Origin: Clostridiales bacterium
GTDB lineage: Bacteria; Bacillota; Clostridia; Oscillospirales; Oscillospiraceae
NCBI GenBank assembly: GCA_012520295.1
Contig: JAAYOP010000021.1
Coordinates: forward strand, 1-47,385
Length of the DNA stretch: 47,385 nucleotides
Reading direction: 5' to 3'
Shown in pieces: positions 17,740 through 26,895 of this stretch. The notes beneath the pieces were generated by a model, which did no database searches, was not told the origin of the DNA, and worked only from the letters and a program-made list of their open reading frames with translations. Position 1 is the first letter of the stretch. Each line of letters starts with the position of its first letter. The position numbers and the translations under genes are program-made.

Positions 17740-20163
17740 ATGATTTATCCGCCACTATTTTCAATACTGTTTTTTTCCGTATGCATAGTATCTCTGGTCA
17801 GCGGTGTATTTGTGATACATAACAATCATAAAGCGCCGGCAAACAGGTGCTTTTTTGCCCTGGTTACAGCGGTGAGTTTCTGGTCCGCAGGTCTGGCATT
17901 TGCCAACATGGCTCCAGACGTAGCCGCATGTGAAATCTGGAGGCGGCTGTCTGCTGTCGGCTGGGGAACAGCCTATGCTATAATGCTTCATTTCTTCTTT
18001 ATCATCACCGGCAAAGACAATTTGCTCAGGAGATGGTGGTTCTATGTACTGCTCTACCTTCCCGCTGTAATAACAGTACTGGCCTTTGCCGTCCCATCTG
18101 GTTTAAATCCGGTGCCCTATAGATTGGCCTCCACAAGATATGGCTGGACCAATGTAAAACCCATGGCCGAGCAAAATGTCTGGGATTGGATATTTAAAGT
18201 CTATTATTTGGGGTATACGATTATAGGCCTGGTAACAGTTCTTCTGTGGGGTAAAAAATCAACTGAGCATAACATAAAGATGCAATCACGCGCTATTTTT
18301 ATGTCCTTCGGGGCTACCCTGCTTCTGGCCACATTAACCGATGTGGTACTGGGCAATTTTTTCGCCAAGCTGCCTCAGATGGCACCGGTTATTCTGCTGA
18401 TACCGATAATAACCATATCTCGTACTATGAAAAAATACAGGTTTATTATAACTGAGCACGCCGTTAAAAAATCCAGTTATATTCGCCTTGTGGGCGGCGT
18501 TATTCTATATGTAATATTTCTTTATATCCAGATGAGAATTCAGGCGGACAGCGATATAATGGGCTTGAGTTTTTTAAGTGAGTCCGCCTTAAGAGGAATA
18601 TTGATACAGCTACAGATGATAATCTCAATCTTTTTGGTGCTGATGGAAGAGAAGACCGGCTTTATTGCAACAATATTACTGAATATGGCAGGCATACTTG
18701 GCTCAACCGGCTATCTGCTTCGCAGTGGCACGGCAATCCCCCTGCCGGGAATTATATCAAATATAAGTGCGGTTTTATTGGCAGTGCTTATTTCCACATA
18801 TAAAAAGAAAATGAATGACAATATTAAAAGAATAGAGGAATCAGAGAAAAAGCTGTATCGGATGGCATATTATGACAGCTTAACGGGACTGCATAACAAA
18901 GACTGGTTTGTGGAGCAACTGGGCAGATCAATATATACTGCTAAAAGGAATGCGGCAATGATAGGCGTGGTGTTTATTGATATAGATTCATTTAAAACGG
19001 TCAATGACACAATGGGTTATACCGCAGGAGATGAGGCCCTTAAGCTGATAGCAAACCGGCTGTCTGCCTGCCTGAGGCAGGACGATGCCATAACGAGATT
19101 TGGCGGAGATGAATATCTGATAATGGTCAACAATATAAAAGAACCTGAAGCTCTCCAAAAGGTATGCGACAGGATTAAGAATGCATTTAAAATCTCCATC
19201 TTACTGCAAGGTGTAGAGTATTTTGTCACAGCCAGTGCCGGTGTGGCGGTATATCCGATAGATGGTCAGGATCCGGAGACACTTATAAAAAACGCCGATA
19301 TTTCCATGCACCATGCAAAAGACGGAGGCAAAAACCAGTGCGTTTTTTGCTCCTCGGAAATCAAAAATGATATCATTAAAAGGATGAAGCTGACAAACGA
19401 CCTATACAGAGCCCTTGAAAGAAAAGAACTATATCTGGACTATCAGCCTCAAATAAAAATACAGACGCAGGAGATAATCGGATTTGAGGCGCTTTTGCGT
19501 TGGAAGAATGAGGAATATGGGATTGTATCTCCTAATGTTTTCATACCAATGGCAGAACAAACAGGTCTGATAAGACCCATTGGGCTGTGGGTTTTTAAAA
19601 CCGCTTGCGAGCAGTTGAAGCAATTCCGCAATAGCTGTAAAAGGGATGTATTCATGGCTGTAAACCTGTCGGTAGAGCAGTTGAAGGATTCCAGTATTGC
19701 TGAGAAAATCGGCAATTTACTGGCCGAAACGGGAGCTGATGCCGGAGACATCAAAATTGAAATTACCGAGAGCGTTGCCTTCAATGAGGAGCCACATATC
19801 CTGCAGAGGATTAAGGAGATTAAAAGCCTTGGTATTTCAATAGCAATAGATGATTTTGGAACAGGCTTTTCATCCTTTACCCGGCTCAAGACATTCCCGA
19901 TTGACCTGCTGAAAATTGACATCGATTTTGTTCACGGAATATCTTCAGGCTCAGAGAAGGATATGGCAATAATCAAGAGCATTATTCAGATTGCAGAAAA
20001 CCTTGGGATTGCTGTGCTTGCCGAAGGAGTGGAAACAGAGCGGCAGTATAGGTATTTGAAAGACAATGGGTGCAGCATAGTTCAAGGCTATTATTTTTAT
20101 AAGCCCGTACCGCCGGATGAAGCGGAGCGGATTTTAAAGAACTCGGAGGCAAATGCCGATTAG
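17740..20163 (+). CDS. Membrane-bound GGDEF-EAL cyclic-di-GMP protein
   Basis: The 807-residue protein could make and break cyclic-di-GMP. The N-terminal 360 residues contain about ten hydrophobic helices, like the histidine-kinase N-terminal 7TM sensor region. The GGDEF domain (about 375-535) has RFGGDEYLIM, an active-type GGDEY signature, and an upstream RQDD inhibitory I-site. The EAL domain (about 550-800) keeps FEALLRW, the Asn of NLSVEQL, EITES, IDDFGTGFSS, LKIDIDFV and AEGVETE, so phosphodiesterase residues are intact. A weak GAGG precedes the ATG. It is monocistronic, with a strong terminator after it. Which activity dominates cannot be told. Confidence 0.93.
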   Translation: MIYPPLFSILFFSVCIVSLVSGVFVIHNNHKAPANRCFFALVTAVSFWSAGLAFANMAPDVAACEIWRRLSAVGWGTAYAIMLHFFFIITGKDNLLRRWWFYVLLYLPAVITVLAFAVPSGLNPVPYRLASTRYGWTNVKPMAEQNVWDWIFKVYYLGYTIIGLVTVLLWGKKSTEHNIKMQSRAIFMSFGATLLLATLTDVVLGNFFAKLPQMAPVILLIPIITISRTMKKYRFIITEHAVKKSSYIRLVGGVILYVIFLYIQMRIQADSDIMGLSFLSESALRGILIQLQMIISIFLVLMEEKTGFIATILLNMAGILGSTGYLLRSGTAIPLPGIISNISAVLLAVLISTYKKKMNDNIKRIEESEKKLYRMAYYDSLTGLHNKDWFVEQLGRSIYTAKRNAAMIGVVFIDIDSFKTVNDTMGYTAGDEALKLIANRLSACLRQDDAITRFGGDEYLIMVNNIKEPEALQKVCDRIKNAFKISILLQGVEYFVTASAGVAVYPIDGQDPETLIKNADISMHHAKDGGKNQCVFCSSEIKNDIIKRMKLTNDLYRALERKELYLDYQPQIKIQTQEIIGFEALLRWKNEEYGIVSPNVFIPMAEQTGLIRPIGLWVFKTACEQLKQFRNSCKRDVFMAVNLSVEQLKDSSIAEKIGNLLAETGADAGDIKIEITESVAFNEEPHILQRIKEIKSLGISIAIDDFGTGFSSFTRLKTFPIDLLKIDIDFVHGISSGSEKDMAIIKSIIQIAENLGIAVLAEGVETERQYRYLKDNGCSIVQGYYFYKPVPPDEAERILKNSEANAD

Positions 20164-20188
20164 CCAATGCAAATAATACATATAAAAG

Positions 20189-20228
20189 GGGAGCGCTGAA
20201 AACGAAGATTATGGTTTTCAGCGCTCCC
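20189..20228 (+). terminator. Strong terminator of the GGDEF-EAL gene
   Basis: GGGAGCGCTGAAAAC and GTTTTCAGCGCTCCC form a perfect 15-bp stem with a 10-base loop, followed by TTTAATATT. Confidence 0.85.
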
Positions 20229-20274
20229 TTTAATATTACCGCGCAAAAACAATGGGGCTGTTAATCCAGGGCGC

Positions 20275-20907
20275 CGCAGAGAATGTTACTGGGTAGTTCA
20301 TATTATCGAGAGGGATATCTCGTCTTTTTCACAAATATAGATTGACACTACCAGGTCGTATTCCAGGTCAACCAGCAGTCCCGCGCCTCCATAGCCACCG
20401 TGATTGTAGCTGCTGGCGCTGTGGAGCATACCAAGGGCATCATCCTTCTCGCCTTTAACTCCCAGCCGGACTCCAGTCTGTTCCGAGCCAGCAATAGCTC
20501 TCGGGAACACCCTTGTAATGGTTTCTGTCAGCAGCTTTGCGCTGGCAGGGAGAGAATGGGCTTGCCGTCCATTAGCTAAATCTCTTACCGGGCATCGCGG
20601 TTAAAGGCCCACTTCAAATGCCAGCGTGACCGCTTCAATAAGCATTCAGCAGCTTGTTGTTATTTGTCTTACCAAAGCCGGCTCTCTTTGCGGCTTCCAT
20701 AATTATCTCTACATGCTCTTGCTGTCGCTTGTTACTCTCCTCCTCGTCCAGCCCCGATGTGTGCAGGAGAAGTTCCTTATTCTCGCCGGTAAACTCCGGA
20801 AAATTGTTCTGAATACGCCCGAAGAAATTGATTTTACCCTGCTCCTGCAGGATGGCGGCGCTAAACCAAAGGAGGTAAAAACTATGAAGCTGATAAAGAT
20901 GAAGCAT
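20275..20907 (-). pseudogene. Decayed serine hydrolase (beta-lactamase-related)
   Basis: On the minus strand the 5' part encodes NNFPEFTGENKELLLHTSGL, whose LLHTSGL is the typical segment of class C beta-lactamase-like serine hydrolases. The 3' part (about 20298-20510) encodes ASSYNHGGYGGAGLLVDLEY, resembling their C-terminal GHGGYGG strand. Stops and frame changes lie between, and the catalytic SxxK region is not found, so much of the middle and N-terminus is lost. No intact product is possible. Confidence 0.6.
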
Positions 20908-21164
20908 ATTTTATAGGCCACGGCGCAAACGGCTCCCTTTTATACAAAATGAAAACCGACTGTACGGCTAATTTGGCGCTGCCGGAATACGCGCCGCCCC
21001 AAGGATTGCCCCATGGCGAGGTGCATAGATGGGGAAGGTATACTGTTTGTTGCCGAGAAGCCGCCCCTTTGGAGCGGCGACTGTCTGGAGCCAATACAGG
21101 TGCGCATAACGCTGTATGTCAACGAGAGAAGGTAGGGGCAGTAACTGTCTCAAGGCATAAATCT
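20876..21164 (+). pseudogene. Degraded fragment, possibly a DUF5050-like repeat protein
   Basis: A perfect AAAGGAGG site precedes ATG 20884, but this frame stops after 10 codons. A neighbouring frame reads EAYFIGHGANGSLLYKMKTD, reminiscent of the YxxNGxxLYKMKTDGT repeats of DUF5050-type proteins, and then becomes low-quality sequence up to the terminator. It probably reflects the debris of a lost gene. The assignment is weak. Confidence 0.3.
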
Positions 21165-21192
21165 AAAAAAAGCCCGGTCTCCCGGGCTTTTT
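21165..21192. terminator. Bidirectional terminator
   Basis: AAAAAAAGCCCGG/CCGGGCTTTTT is a compact GC stem flanked by A- and T-runs. It can stop transcription from both directions, in particular from cysK on the minus strand. Confidence 0.85.
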
Positions 21193-21207
21193 AAACTAAT
21201 GGATTTC

Positions 21208-22140
21208 TTATTTCAAAAACAGCGGGGTTGAGAGATAGCGCTCGCCTGTATCGGGCAGGATGACGACGATTGTCTTACCAGCGTTTTCAGGCCGCTTGGC
21301 CGCCTGGGTGGCCGCCCATGCCGCCGCGCCTGAGGAAATGCCGACGAGAAGACCCTCAGTCTTTGCCAGCTGTCGGCATGTTTCGAAGGCGTCCTCGCCT
21401 TTGACCGCGGCAATTTCATCATAGATTGAGGTATTGAGAACCCGGGGGATAAAGCCCGCGCCGATGCCCTGGATTTTGTGGGAGCCTGCCCGGCCTTCGG
21501 AAAGCACTGGTGAGTCAAAGGGTTCCACGGCAATAATTTTGATATCCGGGCTTTTGGATTTCAGGAATTCACCTGTGCCCGTGATGGTGCCACCCGTGCC
21601 GATGCCGCCCACCAGGATATCCACCTTGCCCTCCGTATCCTCCCAGATCTCAGGCCCCGTTGTCTCACGATGTACCCGGGGATTTGCGGGATTATCAAAC
21701 TGTCCCGGAATAAAGGAGTTTTCTATTTCAGCAGCCAATTCTTCAGCTTTTTCTATGGCGCCCTTCATGCCCCTGGAGCCTTCGGTCAGGACAAGCTCTG
21801 CACCGTACGCCTTAAGGAGATTTCGCCGCTCGACACTCATTGTTTCCGGCATTGTGAGGATAACCCGGTAGCCTTTTGCTGCCGCCACTGAAGCCAGTCC
21901 GATGCCCGTATTGCCGCTGGTGGGCTCAATAATGACCGAGCCGGGCTTTAAGAGCCCTTTGACCTCAGCGTCCTCAATCATTGCTTTGGCAATTCTGTCC
22001 TTAACGCTGCCGGCCGGATTAAAATACTCCAGCTTTGCCAGGATTTTCGCTTTCAGATTGTACTTTTTTTCGAAATTGCTCAGCTTAAGCAGGGGAGTTT
22101 TGCCTATGAGCTCTGTCAGGCTCCCATAAATTTTAGGCAT
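21208..22140 (-). CDS. cysK: Cysteine synthase A (O-acetylserine sulfhydrylase)
   Basis: PLP enzyme making L-cysteine from O-acetylserine and sulfide, 310 residues, full length. Lys47 in NPAGSVKDR is the cofactor lysine, [11 protein letters not shown] is the substrate Asn loop, and [11 protein letters not shown] binds the PLP phosphate. SSGAAAWAA and [13 protein letters not shown] complete the family pattern. The ATG at 22140 has GGAGG upstream. An in-frame ATG at 22155 is too early. Transcription probably starts from the promoter at 22186-22214, which is overlapped by a palindromic operator. It lies beside a broken Rrf2 regulator and a gamma-family PLP enzyme, a sulfur amino acid locus. Confidence 0.96.
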   Translation of the reverse strand: MPKIYGSLTELIGKTPLLKLSNFEKKYNLKAKILAKLEYFNPAGSVKDRIAKAMIEDAEVKGLLKPGSVIIEPTSGNTGIGLASVAAAKGYRVILTMPETMSVERRNLLKAYGAELVLTEGSRGMKGAIEKAEELAAEIENSFIPGQFDNPANPRVHRETTGPEIWEDTEGKVDILVGGIGTGGTITGTGEFLKSKSPDIKIIAVEPFDSPVLSEGRAGSHKIQGIGAGFIPRVLNTSIYDEIAAVKGEDAFETCRQLAKTEGLLVGISSGAAAWAATQAAKRPENAGKTIVVILPDTGERYLSTPLFLK

Positions 22141-22173
22141 GATAAAGACCTCCAAAATAGATATAAATCATAT

Positions 22174-22196
22174 ATGATTAATCTGATATTAATCAT
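22174..22196. promoter_or_regulatory. Palindromic operator over the cysK promoter
   Basis: ATGATTAAT and ATTAATCAT are perfect 9-bp inverted arms around CTGAT. They cover the -10 box of cysK. The position fits a repressor such as the Rrf2/CymR-type regulator whose remnant lies beside it. Confidence 0.6.
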
Positions 22197-22214
22197 CCTG
22201 AGAAGATTTGTCAA
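22186..22214 (-). promoter_or_regulatory. cysK promoter
   Basis: On the minus strand TTGACA (22214-22209) is followed after exactly 17 bases by TAATAT (22191-22186). Confidence 0.75.
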
Positions 22215-22322
22215 GATTTTTTCAAATAATAGTAATTCAATATGAAAAATATGTATTGACTTTTCCTGCCTGTTCTTTTATTGTAATGCATATATATAAA
22301 CTATGAATTAAGCAGGTAAATT

Positions 22323-22675
22323 ATGAGGATATCCCCAAAGGGGCGTAACGCGCTGGCCTCGGATGTTTATCTGGCACAGAGATTTACCTCCGGTGAATAT
22401 GTAACGGTTATGGGCAGCTCAGAGGGACTCGGGATTCTAAAATAATGTCCACTGAACAAATGGGTTTTACAAAACGCATTTGCAAAACAGCAAAACAAAC
22501 CTGTTTTGCCTGTTTCAGATACATTGCTTGACTGCCTGAACGGATTTGCGGACACATGCCCCAATTCCATTTTTCTGCAAATATATCCGGAGCAGTCTGT
22601 CAACGGCAGCCTGGAGGACCCATTGAGAAGTACCATGGGGGCATAACCCTGGAGGAATTGGTGCAGGAAACCTGA
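22323..22675 (+). pseudogene. Rrf2-family regulator interrupted by a repeat
   Basis: The 5' part encodes MRISPKGRNALASDVYLAQR and SGEYVTVMGSSEGLGIL, the N-terminal winged-helix pattern of Rrf2 proteins (CymR/IscR type). It stops at 22445, where repeat copy B begins. The 3' part ends GITLEELVQET, the usual Rrf2 C-terminus. The recognition helix and middle of the protein are missing, replaced by the repeat. Rrf2 proteins such as CymR repress cysteine genes, and the locus lies between cysK and a transsulfuration gene, so loss of the local repressor is likely. The start has no strong binding site. Confidence 0.7.
22444..22560 (+). repeat. Dispersed palindromic repeat, copy B
   Basis: It begins AATGTCCACTGAACAAATGG, contains GCAAAACAAACCTGTTTTGC (a stem) and TGTTTCAGATACATT, then continues GACTGCCTGAACGGATTTGC to GGACACATGCC as in copy E. 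It is located exactly at the break of the Rrf2 gene. Confidence 0.75.
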
Positions 22676-22756
22676 TAAGAACAAAACGGATGAGGGACTG
22701 ATATTCTATATATAACCGTATACCCTCTTCATTATGTATAATAAGGAGCGGCTATT

Positions 22757-23899
22757 GTGGATATTAAAACATTATGCGTTCATGGGAACACCCGCAATGA
22801 TGACCGGACGGGGGCGGTGAGCTTCCCAATTTACCAGTCTGCCACCTTCGCCCATCCCGGTGTAGGCGAGTCCACAGGATATGACTATACCCGTGTCCAA
22901 AATCCCACAAGGGAGCATCTGGAAAAAATAATGGCGGTGCTGGAGGGGGGGACGGATGCCCTGGCTTTTGCCTCGGGGATGGCGGCAATCGCGTGCCTGG
23001 CAGAGCTCTTTTGTCCCGGCGACCATATCATCGCTTCAGACGACCTGTATGGGGACTCTGTACGCTACTTTAACAGTATTTCAGTGAAAAACGGCCTTCT
23101 TTTCGATTTTGTGGATACGTCCGATATGGCGCTCATTGAAAAATGCTTAAGACCGGAGACCAAAGCCGTTTTTATTGAGACCCCTACAAATCCTATGATG
23201 CAGGTGACGGATATCCCAAAGGTATCAGACCTTACCCGGAAAAACAACATCCTTTTTATCGTGGACAATACGTTTCTGACGCCATATTTTCAGCGCCCCC
23301 TTGAGCTGGGGGCCGATATCACGGTCCACAGCGGGACAAAGTATCTCGGAGGGCACAATGATACTCTGGCAGGCTTTCTTGTGACAAACCGTGATGATAT
23401 CAGTGAAAAGCTGCGAAATATCTATAAGACGGTGGGTACATGTCTTTCACCCTTTGACAGCTGGCTCATTATCCGGGGCGTAAAAACTCTGGCTGTGCGC
23501 ATGGAAAGGCATCAGGATACGGCCATGAAGCTTGCCCGGTGGCTGTGCGGCCATGAAAAGGTCAAAAAGGTATATTATACAGGCTTGCCGGATCATCCTG
23601 GATATGCCGTTTCCGCCAGGCAGGCCACAGGCTTTGGGGCCATGATATCCTTTGAAACGGCGGACAGGGAAACGGCCAGACGCGTTCTGGAGGGTGTGAA
23701 ACTCATTCAATATGCCGAGAGCCTGGGCGGAGTTGAATCCCTTATCACATATCCGGTTCTTCAGACCCATGCCGATATTCCGGCGGAGCAGAGGGCCGCA
23801 AAGGGAATTGACGAAACTCTCCTGCGCCTCTCCGTGGGCCTTGAAGCCTTTGAGGATCTCAGAGACGACCTGGCGGCCGCTCTGGAGGAAAGTAAATGA
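22757..23899 (+). CDS. PLP-dependent transsulfuration enzyme (cystathionine gamma-synthase/lyase family)
   Basis: Cys/Met metabolism PLP enzyme of 380 residues, full length, cytoplasmic. Landmarks are YDYTRVQNPTREHLE (phosphate-binding Tyr-Arg of the partner subunit), ASGMAAIACL, VDNTFLTPYF with the cofactor Asp, and HSGTKYLGGHND with the Schiff-base lysine. LSVGLEAFEDLRDDL near the C-terminus is typical. GTG start with AAGGAG upstream. Sequence alone does not separate cystathionine gamma-lyase, gamma-synthase, O-acetylhomoserine sulfhydrylase or methionine gamma-lyase. Its position next to cysK favours a role linking cysteine and homocysteine. Confidence 0.92.
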   Translation: MDIKTLCVHGNTRNDDRTGAVSFPIYQSATFAHPGVGESTGYDYTRVQNPTREHLEKIMAVLEGGTDALAFASGMAAIACLAELFCPGDHIIASDDLYGDSVRYFNSISVKNGLLFDFVDTSDMALIEKCLRPETKAVFIETPTNPMMQVTDIPKVSDLTRKNNILFIVDNTFLTPYFQRPLELGADITVHSGTKYLGGHNDTLAGFLVTNRDDISEKLRNIYKTVGTCLSPFDSWLIIRGVKTLAVRMERHQDTAMKLARWLCGHEKVKKVYYTGLPDHPGYAVSARQATGFGAMISFETADRETARRVLEGVKLIQYAESLGGVESLITYPVLQTHADIPAEQRAAKGIDETLLRLSVGLEAFEDLRDDLAAALEESK

Positions 23900-23945
23900 G
23901 ACACAGGGTTTTTGACCAGAAAGGAGCGGCTGTAACCAGACGGGG

Positions 23946-24047
23946 ATGATGGGTATGGCTGCCTCCAGTGGCGGGCGTGCCTGGCTGGAGGAACTTAAAG
24001 GGCACTTAACTGTTGTGTGCAGCTTCATGGCGGAAAAGCTGCCGTAG
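23946..24047 (+). pseudogene. Fragment resembling MalY/PatB cystathionine beta-lyase
   Basis: A 33-codon stretch contains GGRAWLEELKGHL and FMAEKLP, like the C-terminal helix region of MalY/PatB-type aminotransferases. Everything else of that protein is absent. Its place after the transsulfuration gene fits a former sulfur amino acid operon. Short, so tentative. Confidence 0.4.
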
Positions 24048-24087
24048 CTAAAGCACTCAGCTATCGGAGTTACCGCAGAGTATCAGG

Positions 24088-24136
24088 AGGCTCCCTTTTC
24101 CGGACCCGTTCCGAAAAAGAGAGCCTTGCTTTTTCC
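24088..24136 (+). terminator. Terminator after the transsulfuration locus
   Basis: AGGCTCCCTTTTCCGGA pairs imperfectly with TCCGAAAAAGAGAGCCT around a short loop, followed by TGCTTTTTCC. Confidence 0.65.
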
Positions 24137-24169
24137 GCCGGGAAATCCCTCAGCTTTTTTATTTTAAAG

Positions 24170-25306
24170 CTATCGTTTTATCTGCAGGTAGAGCTCATCG
24201 CCTGCAGTGGGCTCTGTGATGGTGGTCTCATCGTTATAGACCAGCAGCTTCTTGCCGCCAACGATTTTCTGGGTGATTTTATAGCGTTTCTTGTCATGGG
24301 GATAGAAGGGAATGAAGCAGATGGGCTTGTCGGCACGTATGACGGTTACGGCCCCCCGCCAGGCTCCCGGCGGAACAGCCACCACACCGGGCTCTGTAAT
24401 CCTCACCGGCTGCATATTTTCGGGGCAATCTCCCAGCATGACCTGGATTTCGGCATCAAAGCTGGCCCACGGCTCCACGGTGTCGGTACCTGAAAACCAC
24501 AGGAATTCAGCCACCTGTCCGTTGCTGACCGGCTCATCGTCCCCGAGCTTACAGGGAGCGGTGATGATGTTGAAGCTGAACTGCATCACCGTATTGGGCA
24601 TATCCTCTTTGCCCTTGAAAACGCATCTCGGGTTCATAACCGCGTCGCCCAGCTTGTGGTAATCCTTTCGCAGTTCAACAATACAGTGCTTATATTTTCC
24701 GACAGTCGAAGCGTTTTTATAAAAGGGCTCCATGTACCTGCGCACGTCCTCTTCCGTCTCATCGGGGTTGGTAAAGCACAGACCGCAGAAGGTGCACTCC
24801 TTATCTGGTTCCTTGACACAGTATCTTATCTTGTCCTTCTCGTAGATCCATTCCTCATTGCCATCCGCATTAAGCCGGGGATAGACCCTGCCGATTGTTG
24901 TTCCCACATAATACAGCATCGTGTTGATGCCCCGGTCCACCCTCTTGAAATAAACCGGGCTGTGGAAGACTCCCGGCGGGGCCATGACGATGGAAGGTTT
25001 ATTTATATGGTATATCTCCATGGACTGGGCCGTGTCGCCTATGCAGAAGGCAACTTCGAATTCGGCGTCGAAGATGTTGGAAAGGTCGGCGCCGGTGAAT
25101 ACGAAGAAGTTGTAGGCCCCGTCGTGGATGTGGGGGATGTCCATGGTGCCCGGCCGGGTGGCCACCAGGAAGCCCGTACCGAAATTGCAGTCGGGGATAA
25201 TGGAGTAGTTGTTGAAGAATTCCATGCGGGGGCTGGTGTAGCCGGCCCAGTTTGCCTTTGCGTCTGACTTGACAAAGGGGTGAAAGAATCTGGAAACGTC
25301 GCTCAT
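24170..25306 (-). CDS. Bicupin protein with a cysteine cluster
   Basis: The 378-residue cytoplasmic protein has two cupin-like halves. The first holds IPHIHDGAYNFFVFTGAD, whose HxH can bind a metal, and PPGVFHSPVYFK. The second holds MLGDCPENMQPVRITEPG and VAVPPGAWRGAVTV, in which the metal histidines are missing. Between them CTFCGLC (CxxCxxC) plus a later Cys could bind a further metal or cluster, which is unusual for cupins. AAGGAGG precedes the ATG. It is similar in layout, not closely in sequence, to the bicupin at 42029-43021 in the molybdoenzyme locus, so a related substrate is plausible. Function unknown. Confidence 0.7.
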   Translation of the reverse strand: MSDVSRFFHPFVKSDAKANWAGYTSPRMEFFNNYSIIPDCNFGTGFLVATRPGTMDIPHIHDGAYNFFVFTGADLSNIFDAEFEVAFCIGDTAQSMEIYHINKPSIVMAPPGVFHSPVYFKRVDRGINTMLYYVGTTIGRVYPRLNADGNEEWIYEKDKIRYCVKEPDKECTFCGLCFTNPDETEEDVRRYMEPFYKNASTVGKYKHCIVELRKDYHKLGDAVMNPRCVFKGKEDMPNTVMQFSFNIITAPCKLGDDEPVSNGQVAEFLWFSGTDTVEPWASFDAEIQVMLGDCPENMQPVRITEPGVVAVPPGAWRGAVTVIRADKPICFIPFYPHDKKRYKITQKIVGGKKLLVYNDETTITEPTAGDELYLQIKR

Positions 25307-25366
25307 ATGCCATCCTCCTTAAATGTTGTATCGGCGTCCGCCCAGTTATGCGTGATTCGCCGCGGG

Positions 25367-26296
25367 TTAAGCGTCCGTATGGGAGCGCAAAGCGAGCTCT
25401 ATTTTCCGCTCCAGCCTGTTGCGCAGGGCTTTCAGGTTAAGAAAATCGGCAGGCTTGCCGATGTGCTCCGCCACGATGTCACCGCCGAAATCGTGAAGCA
25501 GCAGGCCGTCAAAACATATTTTCGTCAGCTCGCCGGCGGAAATACCCCCAAAGTAGCCCCGCAGCAGTGCCGGGTCCAGTTCAAACAGTTCGATTGCCAC
25601 CAGCGCGTGTTCGTAGACTGGTGGGGCGAGCACGGCGTCCGCAAAGTCGATGATGCAGAGCTCGCCCTGCGGCGTCAGCAGAATGTTGTCGCCGCAGAGA
25701 TCACCGTGACAGAATACCTTTTCGCCGAAATTGCGGGACTTTATATACTCCAGCCGTTCGGCTTTGAATTTATCCGAGTATCTCTTATCCCAGCGGCGGT
25801 ATCGGCCTTTGTCGTTTATCACGTCTATTCCGTTGAAGGGCTTGCAGGGGGTGTTCATCTTATCGGTCGCTGTCCGCAGTCTTCTTGCGGCTGCGATTTT
25901 TTCTTCGCCGCTCATGCTTTTGACAGCTTCGGAAAATTCCGCGCCCTCTATGTATTCGGTTATCATGTAGGCGAAACGGTATTTGTCCTCAACGACGCCG
26001 CTGGCAACCAGCTTCGGGGCCGCCACGCCCGTCTCGTTTGCCCTTTTTAAGGCGAAAAGCTCGGTTTTCAGGTCATCCGTCTGGTCCAGTCCGCTCTCGG
26101 CCGGCGCGAATATCTTGATGACGTATTCTCCGGATCTGAAAACGGCGTTGGTTCCGGGAGTGAGGGTCTCGATTTTTTCCGAAGGCAGGTTTTCCTTATT
26201 CAGAATGTATTCCACCAGCGGCGAAAAGGCCTGAACAGAGCGGAACACCCCGCCCCAGTCCGCCCGGGATTCAATTCTCTCCTTAAACAGGTTCAC
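25367..26296 (-). CDS. Aminoglycoside phosphotransferase (APH/choline kinase) family protein
   Basis: Kinase-like phosphotransferase of 309 residues. FCHGDLCGDNILL carries the catalytic HGDxxxxN and CIIDFADAVLAPP the metal-binding Asp. VIKIFAPAES gives the ATP-binding lysine and ITEYIEG the hinge. These are typical of the APH superfamily, which phosphorylates antibiotics, sugars, choline or other small molecules. The start is a GTG that overlaps the stop of the upstream hisF remnant by four bases, so it was probably translationally coupled to it. The substrate cannot be inferred. Confidence 0.85.
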   Translation of the reverse strand: MNLFKERIESRADWGGVFRSVQAFSPLVEYILNKENLPSEKIETLTPGTNAVFRSGEYVIKIFAPAESGLDQTDDLKTELFALKRANETGVAAPKLVASGVVEDKYRFAYMITEYIEGAEFSEAVKSMSGEEKIAAARRLRTATDKMNTPCKPFNGIDVINDKGRYRRWDKRYSDKFKAERLEYIKSRNFGEKVFCHGDLCGDNILLTPQGELCIIDFADAVLAPPVYEHALVAIELFELDPALLRGYFGGISAGELTKICFDGLLLHDFGGDIVAEHIGKPADFLNLKALRNRLERKIELALRSHTDA

Positions 26297-26677
26297 GGCG
26301 CAGTTTTATATATTCGCAATCTGCCGGACCCTTCCCAAACATTGTAGTCCTCAATCCAGGGCCTGACCGGGATATTGTATTCCATGAGCTTCTCCTTGAC
26401 CTCTTTCACAGAGTAGTTCCGGCTGATTTTGGGCGAATAGAGCATGGAACTGATAATTGCCGCCGACGCGCCGGTTTTTGGAAAACCTCCGCCACATGGT
26501 CGGGGGTTCCTGCGCTTCCCGAGGCGATTACGGGTATGTTGACGCTGTTGCTGATCAGGGAGGTTATCTCGATGTCGTACCCGGAGTGGATACCAGGGAC
26601 GCTGGGATTTCAAGCCTTCGCAGCGCGTTTAGAACGCTGGGCGCGTTGCCCGCCCTGTAGTCGATTACACCGATCAT
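26293..26677 (-). pseudogene. hisH-hisF deletion chimera
   Basis: It starts MIGVIDYRAGNAPSVLNALR, the N-terminus of the glutamine amidotransferase HisH, after GGAAGGG. After about 30 codons the sequence jumps, in another frame, to [20 protein letters not shown] and [10 protein letters not shown], a late segment of the HisF barrel. A second shift at a run of five A leads to [14 protein letters not shown] and the HisF C-terminus [18 protein letters not shown]. About 170 HisH and 180 HisF codons are missing. No function can remain. Confidence 0.75.
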
Positions 26678-26736
26678 ATGCAGCCCTTCCGTGAGGCTTC
26701 TTTATTTTTCTTTCCTATTATACAATAATCTGACGT

Positions 26737-26787
26737 CCTAAAAAAGTATTTGCAGCCAGTTTTATTCAGAAATATGAATTTTTTAGG
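26737..26787. repeat. Inverted repeat, possible terminator
   Basis: CCTAAAAAA (26737-26745) and TTTTTTAGG (26779-26787) are perfect inverted arms with a 33-base spacer in otherwise noncoding DNA. Confidence 0.35.
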
Positions 26788-26895
26788 ATGCCGGAACGGC
26801 GCGGACGGATAATCTCCGGAAACACGGGGCATTTATCAAAAAAAGGGAGATTCGTGCAAGCCTGATCGAGTATGTTGATTTAAAGGAGAAAACAT

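Noticed and set aside
25280-26050. 256-codon plus-strand frame over the APH-like gene
   Set aside because: The minus strand shows all kinase motifs. The plus frame has no recognisable domain or start signal.
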